Source: Clostridiales bacterium CHKCI001 (lineage in GTDB: Bacteria > Bacillota > Clostridia > Lachnospirales > Lachnospiraceae). From it: 64,000 bases of DNA. The translations under genes and the position numbers were made by a program. The notes under the pieces are model-generated. The model made no database searches, had not been told where the DNA came from, and worked only from the letters and a program-made list of their open reading frames with translations. Below are positions 18,577 through 28,041 of this stretch, one piece after another (position 1 is the first letter of the stretch; each line of letters starts with the position of its first letter). Location: NCBI GenBank assembly GCA_900045905.1, contig FCNS01000014.1:124001-188000 (forward strand), in the 5' to 3' direction.

Positions 18577-20104
18577 GGTAATGATTGCAGAAGATGAAGA
18601 ATTTATTTTGGAAGGGATTGCAAATCTTATTGACTGGGAATCATTTGGAATGCAAGTAACCCATTTAGCTATAAATGGACAAGAAGCTCTAAAAAAATGG
18701 GAAGAAGAAGCGGTAGACATTATTATTACAGATATTACAATGCCAGTTATGGATGGGTTGGAGTTGATTCAAAATATTCGTAAAAAAGATGAACGAGTTC
18801 GGATTATTATTATAAGTGGTTACGATGAGTTTGAATATGCAAGACGTGCAATTAGTATGGATGTAGATGATTATATATTAAAGCCAATTGATGATGAAGA
18901 ACTTATGAAAGTTTTACAGCGGGCTTTAGAGCGATTGGGAGAAATTGATGCAAAATCTAAGAGTAATGTTAGCCGAGGTACAAAATTAGAATTCTTTCTC
19001 ACTGGAAAAATGACAGATGAAGAGCAAAAAGAATTGATTGAAGAAATGAAATTTAAAGAAATTCATGAAAGACGTGCAGCAGCTAAGATGCAGATCCGAT
19101 TTTCCGCCAATATGGATGTAATGATGGATGATATCATTTCTTATATTGAAAAGAAATTTTTAGAAGAACGATTACAGGCATTTTGCAGTGACTTAGAAGA
19201 TTTACTGTTGTTCATAGATGTACCAGAAGGAAAAAGTCTGCGTGAGACATTTCAGAAGATACAGAACGAGGTAGAGAGTTACTTTAATATTTTAACCTTT
19301 GTGTCAATTGGGGAGACATTTACTGATTATATGCAAATGCCTGATGTGTTTCGAACAATTCGTCGTTTAGAAAAATACCGGATTATTTTAGGGTATGGTG
19401 CATGTGTGGATGAGGATTTTGTTACAAAAAGACAATCAAAAGACATTGTAGTAGATGCAGAAAAATTCCATAAGATGATTCTGGGCAAAGATAAAGAAGG
19501 GGCTTCTGACTATCTGGAAGATCTTTTTATTAATAATGCGAATAAGGGAGAAATCTCTATTAATGATATTTATCGAATCTCATTTAAAATTTCGTTAATT
19601 TTCCAAGAAATTATTGATGAATACAAATTGACAAGAAAAGAAAATGGCAAGTCATTGAAAAGTGTGTCCGAAGTAATGGATGAACTGTATAAAGCGGAAG
19701 ATATTTCGGGGATTAAGGCGATGTTTACAGCAGAAATTATAGAGATTATTGATCTGATTCATGAAGATAGAAATAAACAATATACTCCAGTAATTCGTCA
19801 AGTTTTAAGTGAAGTGAGTCATAATTATAAAGAAGAGATGAGTTTGAAAACACTTGCACATAAGTACCGTATTAATACTTCTTATTTAGGACAATTATTC
19901 CAAAGAGAAGTAGGATGTTCATTTTCTCAACATTTGAGTAATGTAAAAAATGGAAAAGCAAGAGAATTGATTTTGAATACAAATATGAGAATTAATGACA
20001 TTGCACGTGAGGTTGGATATCCTGATACAAGTTACTTTTACCGGAAGTTTAAACAGTGTTATGGAGTTTCCCCTGCATCTTTAAGAGATATGAAAAAGTA
20101 CTAA
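18569..20104 (+). CDS. YesN-family response regulator, AraC type
   Basis: 511 aa from ATG 18569 (AGGAGAGGAG upstream). The receiver domain spans about 1-120 with phospho-acceptor Asp55 (ITDITMPVMDG) and KPI near 106. A long linker follows, and the C-terminal AraC domain (about 405-510) has two helix-turn-helix units ending in GYPDTSYFYRKFKQCYGVSP. With the upstream kinase it should activate the transporter operon that follows. A pair of 11-base direct repeats ahead of lplB fits a two-HTH AraC binding site. Confidence 0.92.
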   Translation: MYKVMIAEDEEFILEGIANLIDWESFGMQVTHLAINGQEALKKWEEEAVDIIITDITMPVMDGLELIQNIRKKDERVRIIIISGYDEFEYARRAISMDVDDYILKPIDDEELMKVLQRALERLGEIDAKSKSNVSRGTKLEFFLTGKMTDEEQKELIEEMKFKEIHERRAAAKMQIRFSANMDVMMDDIISYIEKKFLEERLQAFCSDLEDLLLFIDVPEGKSLRETFQKIQNEVESYFNILTFVSIGETFTDYMQMPDVFRTIRRLEKYRIILGYGACVDEDFVTKRQSKDIVVDAEKFHKMILGKDKEGASDYLEDLFINNANKGEISINDIYRISFKISLIFQEIIDEYKLTRKENGKSLKSVSEVMDELYKAEDISGIKAMFTAEIIEIIDLIHEDRNKQYTPVIRQVLSEVSHNYKEEMSLKTLAHKYRINTSYLGQLFQREVGCSFSQHLSNVKNGKARELILNTNMRINDIAREVGYPDTSYFYRKFKQCYGVSPASLRDMKKY

Positions 20105-20216
20105 ATGGAAAAAGTTCACTTTTTTTAGAATTTATGCATATTGCATGATTGAGGTACTGTTTTAAAATGAAGAATAAGTAAATAGTGGGCAAAATAGATA
20201 GGAAAAATTTTTGAAC

Positions 20217-20284
20217 AAAACTGAAATATGTACATTAAAACTAAAATTCTTCAACTATCCTTCGTATTTTTGATGTGATATAAT
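20217..20284 (+). promoter_or_regulatory. Activator-type promoter of the lplB operon
   Basis: The gap 20105-20448 (344 bases) has no gene. It holds direct repeats AAAACTGAAAT (20217-20227) and AAAACTAAAAT (20237-20247), exactly 20 bases (two helical turns) apart, and a consensus TATAAT at 20279-20284 without a good -35. This is the layout expected for YesN-type activation. A weak hairpin, AAAAAG-TTCA-CTTTTT, follows the yesN stop codon and may be its terminator. Confidence 0.6.
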
Positions 20285-20448
20285 AAAGTCACAAATAAGA
20301 GGTGATTTTGAAATTTTCCAATAGGCTTTATGCACGATGAAGATAAAAATCAAAAAAAGATATAGGACATTATATCTAAAAAAGATGGAATCGTCTCAAA
20401 GGTTGTCGGAAAATTTCGAAAAAACACCGAGAAGGAGGTTAGGAGAAA

Positions 20449-21399
20449 GTGAAGGAGAGTAATAATAGTACACTTCCACAAAAAAGAGCCACAGCATGGA
20501 GTCGGTTCAAGGCAAACAAGGAACTGCTGCTGTTGAGTCTTCCAGGAGGAATCTGGTTTCTGATTTTTGCATATTTACCAATGTTTGGTATATTGATTGC
20601 ATTCCAACAGTACCGTCCAGAGAAAAACTTTTTACTAAGTGTATTGCACAGTAAGTTTGTAGGTTTTAAAAACTTTGAATTCCTATTTAAGAGTGGTGAT
20701 ATGTGGATTATCTTCCGTAATACAATCGGATATAATCTCGTATTCATTGTTTTAGGTATTGTTCTTCCAATTACTGTAGCAATGCTATTAAATGAATTAA
20801 GAAATCATGGAGCAGTTAAGGTTTATCAAAGTATGATGTTCTTACCATACTTCCTTTCTTGGGTTGTTGTAAGTTATTGTTTATATGCATTCTTAGACCC
20901 ATCTAAAGGTTTGGTAAACAATATTCTTGGAAAGAATATTTCTTGGTACACAGAAAAAGATTATTGGCCATTTATTATCATTTTTATGAGCCAGTGGAAG
21001 GGTGTAGGTTATAATACCGTTGTTTATTTGGCTTCTATCTGTGGCATTGATAAGACATTCTATGAAGCAGCAATGTTGGACGGTGCAACCAAATGGCAGC
21101 AGATAAAATATATTACAGTGCCATTGCTTCGACCAGTTATTACAATCTTATTTATTATGTCTGTTGGTGGTATTATTCGTTCTGACTTTGGTTTGTTCTT
21201 CCAGTTACCAAGAGACTCAGGTCCATTATATCCTGTAACAAATGTATTGGATACTTATATTTACCGTGCATTGATGCAAAGTAGTGAGATCGGTATGAGT
21301 TCCGCTGCGGCATTCTTCCAGTCAGTAGTTGGATTCGCCTTGATTATGATTGCAAACAAAGTTGCGGCTAAGATTGACAATGAAAATACATTGTTCTAA
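20449..21399 (+). CDS. lplB: LplB-type sugar ABC permease
   Basis: 316 aa from a GTG placed by AGGAGGTTAGGAG. Six transmembrane helices and the cytoplasmic EAA loop (YEAAMLDGATKWQQIKYITV) identify a binding-protein-dependent carbohydrate permease of the LplB group. It pairs with the next gene as a heterodimer. Neither it nor its neighbours encode an ATPase, so a shared MsmX/MsmK-type ATPase elsewhere in the genome is expected. Context makes alpha-mannosides the likely cargo. Confidence 0.92.
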   Translation: MKESNNSTLPQKRATAWSRFKANKELLLLSLPGGIWFLIFAYLPMFGILIAFQQYRPEKNFLLSVLHSKFVGFKNFEFLFKSGDMWIIFRNTIGYNLVFIVLGIVLPITVAMLLNELRNHGAVKVYQSMMFLPYFLSWVVVSYCLYAFLDPSKGLVNNILGKNISWYTEKDYWPFIIIFMSQWKGVGYNTVVYLASICGIDKTFYEAAMLDGATKWQQIKYITVPLLRPVITILFIMSVGGIIRSDFGLFFQLPRDSGPLYPVTNVLDTYIYRALMQSSEIGMSSAAAFFQSVVGFALIMIANKVAAKIDNENTLF

Positions 21400-21416
21400 T
21401 TGAGGAGGAATGGAAA

Positions 21417-22364
21417 ATGTTTGAAAAGATGAAAGAAAAATCCAGACAAAAGAAAATTGATAAGATTGAGGCGGAACAGTGTAAGTATAATAAGATAAAA
21501 CCTGCTACGAATGTGATATTTAATATTATTTTAGCATTTTTAGCATTTTTAGCAGTTGTTCCATTTGTCTTTGTAATTGCAATTTCCTTAACAGATGAAC
21601 AAGCATTAAGAACCTATGGATATAGTTTTATTCCAAAAGAGTTTAGTGTATCTTCTTATAGTTATATTATCAAAGCCGGAAGTGATATTATTCGAAGCTA
21701 TGGAGTCACAATTACAATAACAGTAGTTGGTACAATTCTTGGAGTTTTATTGATTGGTACATATGCTTATGCATTATCCAGAAAGACTTATGCATATCGT
21801 AAGTTCTTTACGATTGTAATAACCATCCCAATGATGTTTGGTGGTGGTATGGTTGCTACTTACATGATCATTGCTCGTTTGTTACATTTAACAAATACAT
21901 TATGGGCATTGATCTTGCCTATGGCAATGAACTCATTTAATATTATTGTACTTCGAACGTTCTTTAATACAAGTATTCCAGATGCAGTAGTAGAATCTGC
22001 GAAGATTGATGGTGCTTCGGAATGGAGACTATTTTTCCAGATTGTTATTCCAATGTCTCTGCCAGGTTTTGCAACAATCGCATTGTTCTTAACATTAGGT
22101 TATTGGAATGACTGGTTTAATGCATTGCTCTATATTGAAGAAAGTTCTTTGAAACCATTACAGAGTTTGTTGATGTCAATTGAAAGTAATATGCAGTTCT
22201 TGAAGAGTGAAGGTCTTAAACTTGGCCTTTCTGTAGAGAATATGCCAGAAGAAAGTTTGAGAATGGCAATTGTTGTTATTTCTACACTGCCTATCTTAGT
22301 TGCTTATCCATTCTTCCAGAGATACTTTGTAAATGGTTTAACAGTTGGTGCTGTAAAGGGTTGA
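21417..22364 (+). CDS. LplC/YtcP-type sugar ABC permease
   Basis: 315 aa with RBS GAGGAGG. A charged N-terminal segment precedes six helices; the EAA loop reads VESAKIDGASEWRLFFQIVI. It ends with the GLTVGAVKG tail common in this subfamily. It lies 17 bases after lplB and is followed by an intercistronic hairpin before the binding-protein gene. Confidence 0.92.
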   Translation: MFEKMKEKSRQKKIDKIEAEQCKYNKIKPATNVIFNIILAFLAFLAVVPFVFVIAISLTDEQALRTYGYSFIPKEFSVSSYSYIIKAGSDIIRSYGVTITITVVGTILGVLLIGTYAYALSRKTYAYRKFFTIVITIPMMFGGGMVATYMIIARLLHLTNTLWALILPMAMNSFNIIVLRTFFNTSIPDAVVESAKIDGASEWRLFFQIVIPMSLPGFATIALFLTLGYWNDWFNALLYIEESSLKPLQSLLMSIESNMQFLKSEGLKLGLSVENMPEESLRMAIVVISTLPILVAYPFFQRYFVNGLTVGAVKG

Positions 22365-22400
22365 TATTTACTCCAGCAGCAAAACTATTTTGATTATATA

Positions 22401-22426
22401 CGGTGCCGCATTTTGCGGCTTTACCG
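22401..22426 (+). other. Intercistronic hairpin before the binding-protein gene
   Basis: CGGT-GCCGCA-TTT-TGCGGC-TTT-ACCG forms a GC-rich stem with no T run. It fits an mRNA processing or stabilising hairpin that raises binding-protein levels over permeases. Confidence 0.55.
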
Positions 22427-22471
22427 TTATAATATTAGATTGGTATAAGGCTAATTAAAAGGAGGATTATT

Positions 22472-24076
22472 ATGAAGTTTCATGTATTGAAGAAAATGGC
22501 TGTTTTCTCAATGGCAGCTGCACTTGGGGTATCCACATTAGCTGGATGCGGCGGAGGCGATGATTCTGCAGATAATAATGCAGGAGGAGATGGCAACAGC
22601 GAAGAAGTTGTAGAATTAAAGTGGTATTTAATTGGTGACGAACCAAAAGATAAGGACTTAGTATTTGACAAAGTAAATGAGTACACTGCAGAAAAGATTG
22701 GTGTTACGATTAATCCAGTTTTTGTTGGATTTGGTGATTATTCTCAGAAATTGCAGGTTACAATTAATTCAGGTGATGATTACGATTTATGTTTCACTTG
22801 TGCTTGGGCAAATGATTATTTGCAGAACGCAAGAAAGGAATCTTTCCTTGCATTAGATGATTTATTACCAGAATATGGAAAAGAAATGTATGAAAGCATT
22901 GATGAGAGATTTTGGGAAGCTGCTAAAGTAAATGGCACTACTTATGGTGTACCAAGTGAAAAAGAAATCGCATCTATGCCAATGTGGGTATTTACAAAGG
23001 AATTAGTAGACAAGTATGATATTCCATACGAAGATATTCATGATCTGGAAGATCTGGAACCTTACTTAAAACTGATCAAGGAAAAAGAGCCAGATTATGT
23101 ACCATTGTATTTAACAAAAGACTTCTCCGTGCCGATTTATATGGACTTAATTGCTGATCCAGTTGGTATTGAATTTGGAGATGATACATTAACTGTTAAG
23201 AACTTATTTGAAACAGAAAAATTAAAAGAAACTGTACAAACAATGCGTAAGTATTATGAAGCTGGATACATTAATATGGACGCTGCTACAGCATCCGATG
23301 ATAAGAGCGTAAAACGTTTTGTAACAAAGGGTGATGGACAGCCTTATGCTGAGACAACATGGTCCAAAGACTTAGGCTATGAAGTAGTAACATCTGAAAT
23401 TATGGATGCACAGGTAACAAATACATCTGCTCGTGGTGCATTAACAGCAATTAACGCAAGAACAGAGCATCCAGAAAAATGCGTAGAATTATTAAACTTA
23501 GTTAATACAGATGAATATTTAAGAAACTTGTTAAACTACGGTATTGAAGGAACACATTGGGAAAAATTAGAACTTACTGATGAAGAAAAAGAACAAGCAG
23601 AAGGCATTTATGATGCTGACTTCAAGGTTGAATTTACAGATCAGAGAGAAAACTATTCTGTAACTTATTGGGGTATTGGTGGATTATTTAATACTTATGT
23701 AATGTCTACTGACCCTGTAGATAAGTGGGAAGTATTTAAAGAATTTAATGCAGAAGCAGTTGATGCACCAAGCTGGGGATTTGACTTTGACCCTACAAAT
23801 GTTTCTACAGAAGTTTCTGGTTTCGGTAATGTAAAGAGTGAGTTTGCAGCAAGCTTATTTACAGGTAGTGTAGATCCAGAAGAAACACTTGAAAACTTAA
23901 ATACTAAGTTAGAAGCTGCTGGTATTGATAAAGTTATCGAAGAAATGCAGAAGCAGATCGACGAGTGGAAAGAAACAAGAGACGAAGATAGCGATAAGAA
24001 AGAAACAGAAGATACAAAAGATAACGAAGAAAAGGAAACAGAGAAAGAGACAGAAAAGGAAACAAAGGACGAATAA
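22472..24076 (+). CDS. Extracellular solute-binding lipoprotein of the mannoside transporter
   Basis: 534 aa. The signal peptide ends in a lipobox (STLAGCGGG, Cys27 or so), so it is a lipoprotein on the outer face of the membrane. The body matches the LplA/family 1 solute-binding proteins that partner LplBC. The last 35 residues or so are unusual: a Lys/Glu/Thr run (KKETEDTKDNEEKETEKETE) encoded by near-repeats of GAAACAGA-like units. RBS AAAGGAGG is strong. A perfect 14-base terminator follows, closing the operon. Confidence 0.9.
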   Translation: MKFHVLKKMAVFSMAAALGVSTLAGCGGGDDSADNNAGGDGNSEEVVELKWYLIGDEPKDKDLVFDKVNEYTAEKIGVTINPVFVGFGDYSQKLQVTINSGDDYDLCFTCAWANDYLQNARKESFLALDDLLPEYGKEMYESIDERFWEAAKVNGTTYGVPSEKEIASMPMWVFTKELVDKYDIPYEDIHDLEDLEPYLKLIKEKEPDYVPLYLTKDFSVPIYMDLIADPVGIEFGDDTLTVKNLFETEKLKETVQTMRKYYEAGYINMDAATASDDKSVKRFVTKGDGQPYAETTWSKDLGYEVVTSEIMDAQVTNTSARGALTAINARTEHPEKCVELLNLVNTDEYLRNLLNYGIEGTHWEKLELTDEEKEQAEGIYDADFKVEFTDQRENYSVTYWGIGGLFNTYVMSTDPVDKWEVFKEFNAEAVDAPSWGFDFDPTNVSTEVSGFGNVKSEFAASLFTGSVDPEETLENLNTKLEAAGIDKVIEEMQKQIDEWKETRDEDSDKKETEDTKDNEEKETEKETEKETKDE

Positions 24077-24109
24077 AAAATATACTATTGCAGTATTATC
24101 CTTTGAAAT

Positions 24110-24141
24110 AAATTTCGCAGGGATTATTCCCTGCGAAATTT
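24110..24141 (+). terminator. Terminator of the lplBC-SBP operon
   Basis: A perfect 14-base stem AAATTTCGCAGGGA (24110-24123) with its complement at 24128-24141 around a TTAT loop. It directly abuts repeat copy B. Confidence 0.85.
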
Positions 24142-24142
24142 A

Positions 24143-24187
24143 TTATGGTGATATGCAAAAAGAAGCTTCAGTGGAGGTTCTTTTTGT
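24143..24187 (+). repeat. Dispersed hairpin repeat, copy B
   Basis: TTATGGTGATATGC followed by AAAAAGAAGCTTC..GTGGAGGTTCTTTTT. The base changes in the two arms are compensatory relative to copy A (AAAGAA against TTCTTT). Confidence 0.8.
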
Positions 24188-24280
24188 TTCCATTCAAAAT
24201 TTTTTGTAGTATAATAAAGGCAGTTGTAAGAATTTCTAGTATAAGGGTATAAAATATCAAGAAAAGAAAGGAAAAAACCA

Positions 24281-25213
24281 ATGAGTGAGTTATTATTTTT
24301 AAAACCAGTATTTAAACAAATGATTTGGGGAGGAAATCGTATGCGCAGTGAATACGGATATGATATTCCAGGAGATGATACTGGCGAGTGTTGGGCAATT
24401 AGCGCACATCCAAATGGAGACTGTGTAATAGAAAATGGAACTTATGCAGGAAAGAAGTTAAGTGAACTTTGGACAGAGCAAAAGCAATTATTTGGCAATT
24501 ATGATAGTGACAGATATCCACTTTTAATTAAGATTATTGATGCAAAAGCAGATTTAAGTATTCAGGTTCATCCTGACGACGAATATGCAAAGGTACATGA
24601 AAATGGTTCTCTTGGAAAGACGGAATGTTGGTACATTTTAGATTGTGATGAGGATGCTACGATTGTAATTGGCCATAACGCGAAAAGTCATGAAGAAATG
24701 GAGGAAATGATTCGAGGAAAACGTTGGAAAGAATTTATAAGAGAAATACCAATTAAAAAGGGAGACTTTTTCCAAATTAATCCAGGATGTCTCCATGCAA
24801 TTAAGGGCGGTACGTTAATTTTAGAAACACAGCAAAATAGCGATATTACTTATCGAGTTTATGACTATGACCGTCTGTCAAACGGAAAACCTCGTGAATT
24901 GCATGTGCAACAAAGTATTGATACAATTAAAGCTCCATTTGAAGCAAATAGCAGTGATATTCAAGTCACAGAATCAGAGCAAGTAACAAAAACTCATTTT
25001 GTAACATGCCCATACTATTCTGTAGATAAATATGATATTCATGGAACATGGAGTAATGAATTTAAGGGATACTTTACAAATGTAAGTGTCTTGGAAGGAG
25101 AAGGAAGTGTAAATGGAATTCCTTTGGAAAAAGGACAACATTTTATTATTCCAAATCAATATGGAACTTGTGAATTTAAAGGAAATTTAAGTATTATTTG
25201 TTCTGAACCGTAA
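24281..25213 (+). CDS. manA: Mannose-6-phosphate isomerase, class I
   Basis: 310 aa, the short Firmicutes form. It interconverts mannose 6-phosphate and fructose 6-phosphate. Zinc-site motifs are IQVHPDD (Gln, His), KTECWY (Glu) and the later HAIKGG; RxEL..QQS near the C-terminus is also typical. It has its own TATAAT (24210-24215) ahead of it and a terminator after it. It completes the mannoside pathway: mannose freed by GH125 and GH38 would be phosphorylated by a kinase not seen here and then enter glycolysis. Confidence 0.93.
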   Translation: MSELLFLKPVFKQMIWGGNRMRSEYGYDIPGDDTGECWAISAHPNGDCVIENGTYAGKKLSELWTEQKQLFGNYDSDRYPLLIKIIDAKADLSIQVHPDDEYAKVHENGSLGKTECWYILDCDEDATIVIGHNAKSHEEMEEMIRGKRWKEFIREIPIKKGDFFQINPGCLHAIKGGTLILETQQNSDITYRVYDYDRLSNGKPRELHVQQSIDTIKAPFEANSSDIQVTESEQVTKTHFVTCPYYSVDKYDIHGTWSNEFKGYFTNVSVLEGEGSVNGIPLEKGQHFIIPNQYGTCEFKGNLSIICSEP

Positions 25214-25240
25214 TAATTAGGATAAGTTTTTATTATAAAC

Positions 25241-25294
25241 GAGCGGTATAAGGGAAGGCGTTCTTAGATAGGAGGTTTTCTTCTTATGCCGCTC
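25241..25294 (+). terminator. Terminator of manA
   Basis: GAGCGGTATAAG (25241-25252) pairs with CTTATGCCGCTC (25283-25294) around a 30-base loop that itself ends in TTTTCTT. The long loop makes it less certain than the others. Confidence 0.6.
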
Positions 25295-25356
25295 ATTTAT
25301 AGTTACATTGTGATAGCTTATTTTCTGGCTTTCTGTGTGAAAATAAAAGAAACTTA

Positions 25357-25385
25357 TTGTATCGGATTCAATTCTGTATTATAAT
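25357..25385 (+). promoter_or_regulatory. Sigma-A promoter of the xpaC-telA operon
   Basis: TTGTAT (25357-25362) and TATAAT (25380-25385) with a 17-base spacer, 43 bases ahead of the start codon. Confidence 0.75.
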
Positions 25386-25428
25386 AAAACAGATATCTGT
25401 TTTGGTAAATTAATATGGAGGAATTTGA

Positions 25429-26688
25429 ATGGGTAAGTATGATTTGGACTTGAATAATTTGATGGAACAAGTCCAAAAGGCAATTGAGTCGGTTGATTAT
25501 AAAAAACTAAATGAAGATATTTCTGGAACAATAGGAACTGTAATTAGTGAAGTAAAAAAGAGCTTGAAAGGGAAAGGGCAAATAGATGAAGAAGAACCGA
25601 CACAATACGAGTATAAGGATTATAGAGAAGTAGATAGCTCTGCCCAGAATCAATCACAAACAGGAGCAAGTGGTTTTTCTTATTCAGTTAGGAAAGATCA
25701 AGAGTATGAAACGGAAAAAAATTATCTAGATAAACCATATAATGTTCCAGCTAGAAATATAGGAAGAATTCCAGGAATTTTAATGACTGTGTTTGGCTCC
25801 ATTGGTATGGCCTCGTTTGGATTACCACTTTTGATCTGTTCGGTTATGTGGATGGTTTCTGAATTTGAAGGGGGAGATTTTGCAATAACAGTAGCTGCAT
25901 TAACCCCATTTCTTATTACATCAGTAATATTATTTGGAAGAGGACTTTACTTGGACTTGAGATCTTCTCGTTTTAGAAAATATATGAGAAGAATTGGAAA
26001 TAAGACAGTTTGCAGTATTGAAGAATTAGCAAATACGATTGAAAAGTCGGACAGCTATGTAGTTAGAGATCTAAAAAGAATGATTAATATTGGAATGTTT
26101 CCAGAGGGACATATGGATCAAGAAGAAAAATGTTTCATTTTAGATCATAAAACATATGAATATTATTTGGAGACGAAACAGCAATTAGAGCAACGTTTGA
26201 GAGAGGAAGAAGAGACAGAGCAAAGAGAACAAAATGATCCAAATCAAAAAGAACTTCGCCTTGTTATAGAGACTGGAAAGAATTATGTAAATCAAATACA
26301 AAAAGTAAATGATGAACTCCCAGAAGTGGAAATCTCAGAAAAACTAGATCGAATGGAAAAAGTAATCTCTCAGATTTTTACCTGCGTGGAATTACATCCT
26401 GAAAAGCTTTCAGAGATTACGAAATTTTTAGATTATTATATGCCTACTACATTAAAACTGGTTCAGGCATATAAAAATTTCGAAAATGAACCAATTCAGA
26501 CAGAAAATATTATTTCGTCCAAACATGAAATTCGTCAGATCGTGGATACAATTAACGAGGCATTTGAAAATCTTATGGATAGCCTCTATGATGATATGGC
26601 AATGGATATCTCAGCAGATATTTCTGTATTGAAAACAATGTTGGCTCAGGAAGGACTAACAGGAAATGATTTTGAACACAAACAATAA
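25429..26688 (+). CDS. XpaC-family (BCIP hydrolysis protein) membrane protein
   Basis: 419 aa. The N-terminal 110 residues are charged and likely cytoplasmic. Two helices follow (about 113-142 and 151-173), then a long coiled-coil-rich cytoplasmic domain (about 180-415) that matches the 5-bromo-4-chloroindolyl phosphate hydrolysis (XpaC) family. The family was named for a phenotype; its true role is unknown. It lies 28 bases before telA, the standard pairing, which suggests a joint function in envelope or toxic-compound tolerance. Confidence 0.75.
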   Translation: MGKYDLDLNNLMEQVQKAIESVDYKKLNEDISGTIGTVISEVKKSLKGKGQIDEEEPTQYEYKDYREVDSSAQNQSQTGASGFSYSVRKDQEYETEKNYLDKPYNVPARNIGRIPGILMTVFGSIGMASFGLPLLICSVMWMVSEFEGGDFAITVAALTPFLITSVILFGRGLYLDLRSSRFRKYMRRIGNKTVCSIEELANTIEKSDSYVVRDLKRMINIGMFPEGHMDQEEKCFILDHKTYEYYLETKQQLEQRLREEEETEQREQNDPNQKELRLVIETGKNYVNQIQKVNDELPEVEISEKLDRMEKVISQIFTCVELHPEKLSEITKFLDYYMPTTLKLVQAYKNFENEPIQTENIISSKHEIRQIVDTINEAFENLMDSLYDDMAMDISADISVLKTMLAQEGLTGNDFEHKQ

Positions 26689-26716
26689 AGCATAGAAAAA
26701 AGAAAGGAAAAGAGAT

Positions 26717-27868
26717 ATGGGAGAACAAATGGATGATATATTAAGTGATTTAAAAACGGGTCCAACACTGACATTTGATGTGCCAGTTGAGGAAGAGAAA
26801 GATAGTTTGTCAGAACAGAAAGAGAAAAAATCAGAATTAGAAGAAGTACAATTGACAGATGAAGAAAAACGAATGGTGGATCAATTTGCCAAGCAGATTC
26901 AATTGAATAATTCTCAAATGATTCTTCAATATGGAGTAGGGGCACAAAAAAAAATTTCCGCTTTTTCTGAGACTACTTTAAATAAAGTAAAGACAAAGGA
27001 TCTGGGTGAGGTAGGAGATATGCTGACGGATCTGACCAAAAGTTTAAAAAACTTTGGAGAAGAGGAAGAAGAGAAGGGATTTTTCAAAAATTTATTTAAA
27101 AAACCAGCAGATAAACTGGAAGATATGAAAATTAAGTATCAAAGTGCAGAACAAAATGTAGATAAAGTTGTAAAAATGCTGGAATCTCATCAAGTGCAAT
27201 TAATGAAAGATATTGCAGTTATGGATCAACTTTACGAACTAAATAAAGTCTATTTTAAAGAATTGTCTATGTACATTATGGCAGGTAAGAAAAAATTAGA
27301 AGAGGTTCAGACAGTAGATCTTCCAAAGCTAATGGATAAAGCAACGAAATCTGGACGTCCAGAAGACGGACAGGAAGTCAATGATTTGCAGGCAATGTGC
27401 GATCGTTTTGAGAAGAAAATTCATGATTTGGAGTTAACTCGAATGATTTCTTTACAGACTGCCCCACAGATTCGTATGCTGCAAAATAATGATACATTGA
27501 TGACAGAAAAGATTCAATCAACAATTGTAAATACAATACCACTTTGGAAAAGCCAAATGGTTTTGGCACTTGGTGTACATCATTCTGCACAGGCAGCGAA
27601 AGCGCAGCGCGAAGTTACAGATTTAACGAATCAGTTATTGCAGAAAAATGCAGAAACATTAAAAATGTCTACAATCGCTACTGCAAAAGAATCCGAACGA
27701 GGAATTGTAGATTTGGAAACATTGAAAAAGACAAATGAGTCTCTAATTCAGACGATTGATGAAGTATTTAAAATTCAAGAAGAGGGTCGTCAAAAACGAA
27801 GAGAGGCAGAAAAAGAGTTAAGACGTATGGAAGATGAACTAAAACAAAAATTACTTCGAGCAAGATAA
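26717..27868 (+). CDS. telA: Toxic anion resistance protein, TelA family
   Basis: 383 aa, the family's usual size, almost all helical and charged, without membrane segments. Conserved TelA features include DQLYELNKVYFKELSMYI, RMISLQTAPQIRMLQNN and the C-terminal LQKNAETLKM segment. The family is linked to tellurite and antimicrobial tolerance in some hosts; the mechanism is unknown. It is the second gene of the xpaC operon and ends at a strong terminator. Confidence 0.88.
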   Translation: MGEQMDDILSDLKTGPTLTFDVPVEEEKDSLSEQKEKKSELEEVQLTDEEKRMVDQFAKQIQLNNSQMILQYGVGAQKKISAFSETTLNKVKTKDLGEVGDMLTDLTKSLKNFGEEEEEKGFFKNLFKKPADKLEDMKIKYQSAEQNVDKVVKMLESHQVQLMKDIAVMDQLYELNKVYFKELSMYIMAGKKKLEEVQTVDLPKLMDKATKSGRPEDGQEVNDLQAMCDRFEKKIHDLELTRMISLQTAPQIRMLQNNDTLMTEKIQSTIVNTIPLWKSQMVLALGVHHSAQAAKAQREVTDLTNQLLQKNAETLKMSTIATAKESERGIVDLETLKKTNESLIQTIDEVFKIQEEGRQKRREAEKELRRMEDELKQKLLRAR

Positions 27869-27886
27869 GATTTTAACTCATTTAAG

Positions 27887-27994
27887 AAGGGCTGTTGCAA
27901 ATAGTTATAAATAGTAGTGTGTAAGATTCTTATTCTGTGTAAGATTCATTTACATAGGAAGAGAAAAAAGCTGCAGTAGCCCTTGCTTTTTTTT
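27887..27994 (+). terminator. Terminator of the xpaC-telA operon
   Basis: AAGGGCTGTTGCA (27887-27899) pairs with TGCAGTAGCCCTT (27972-27984), followed by GC and eight Ts. The 70-base loop includes two copies of GTGTAAGATTC. Confidence 0.7.
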
Positions 27995-28041
27995 GACTAT
28001 TAAAAATATCAAACTACATTTTGTATAATACGGAAAAAAAA

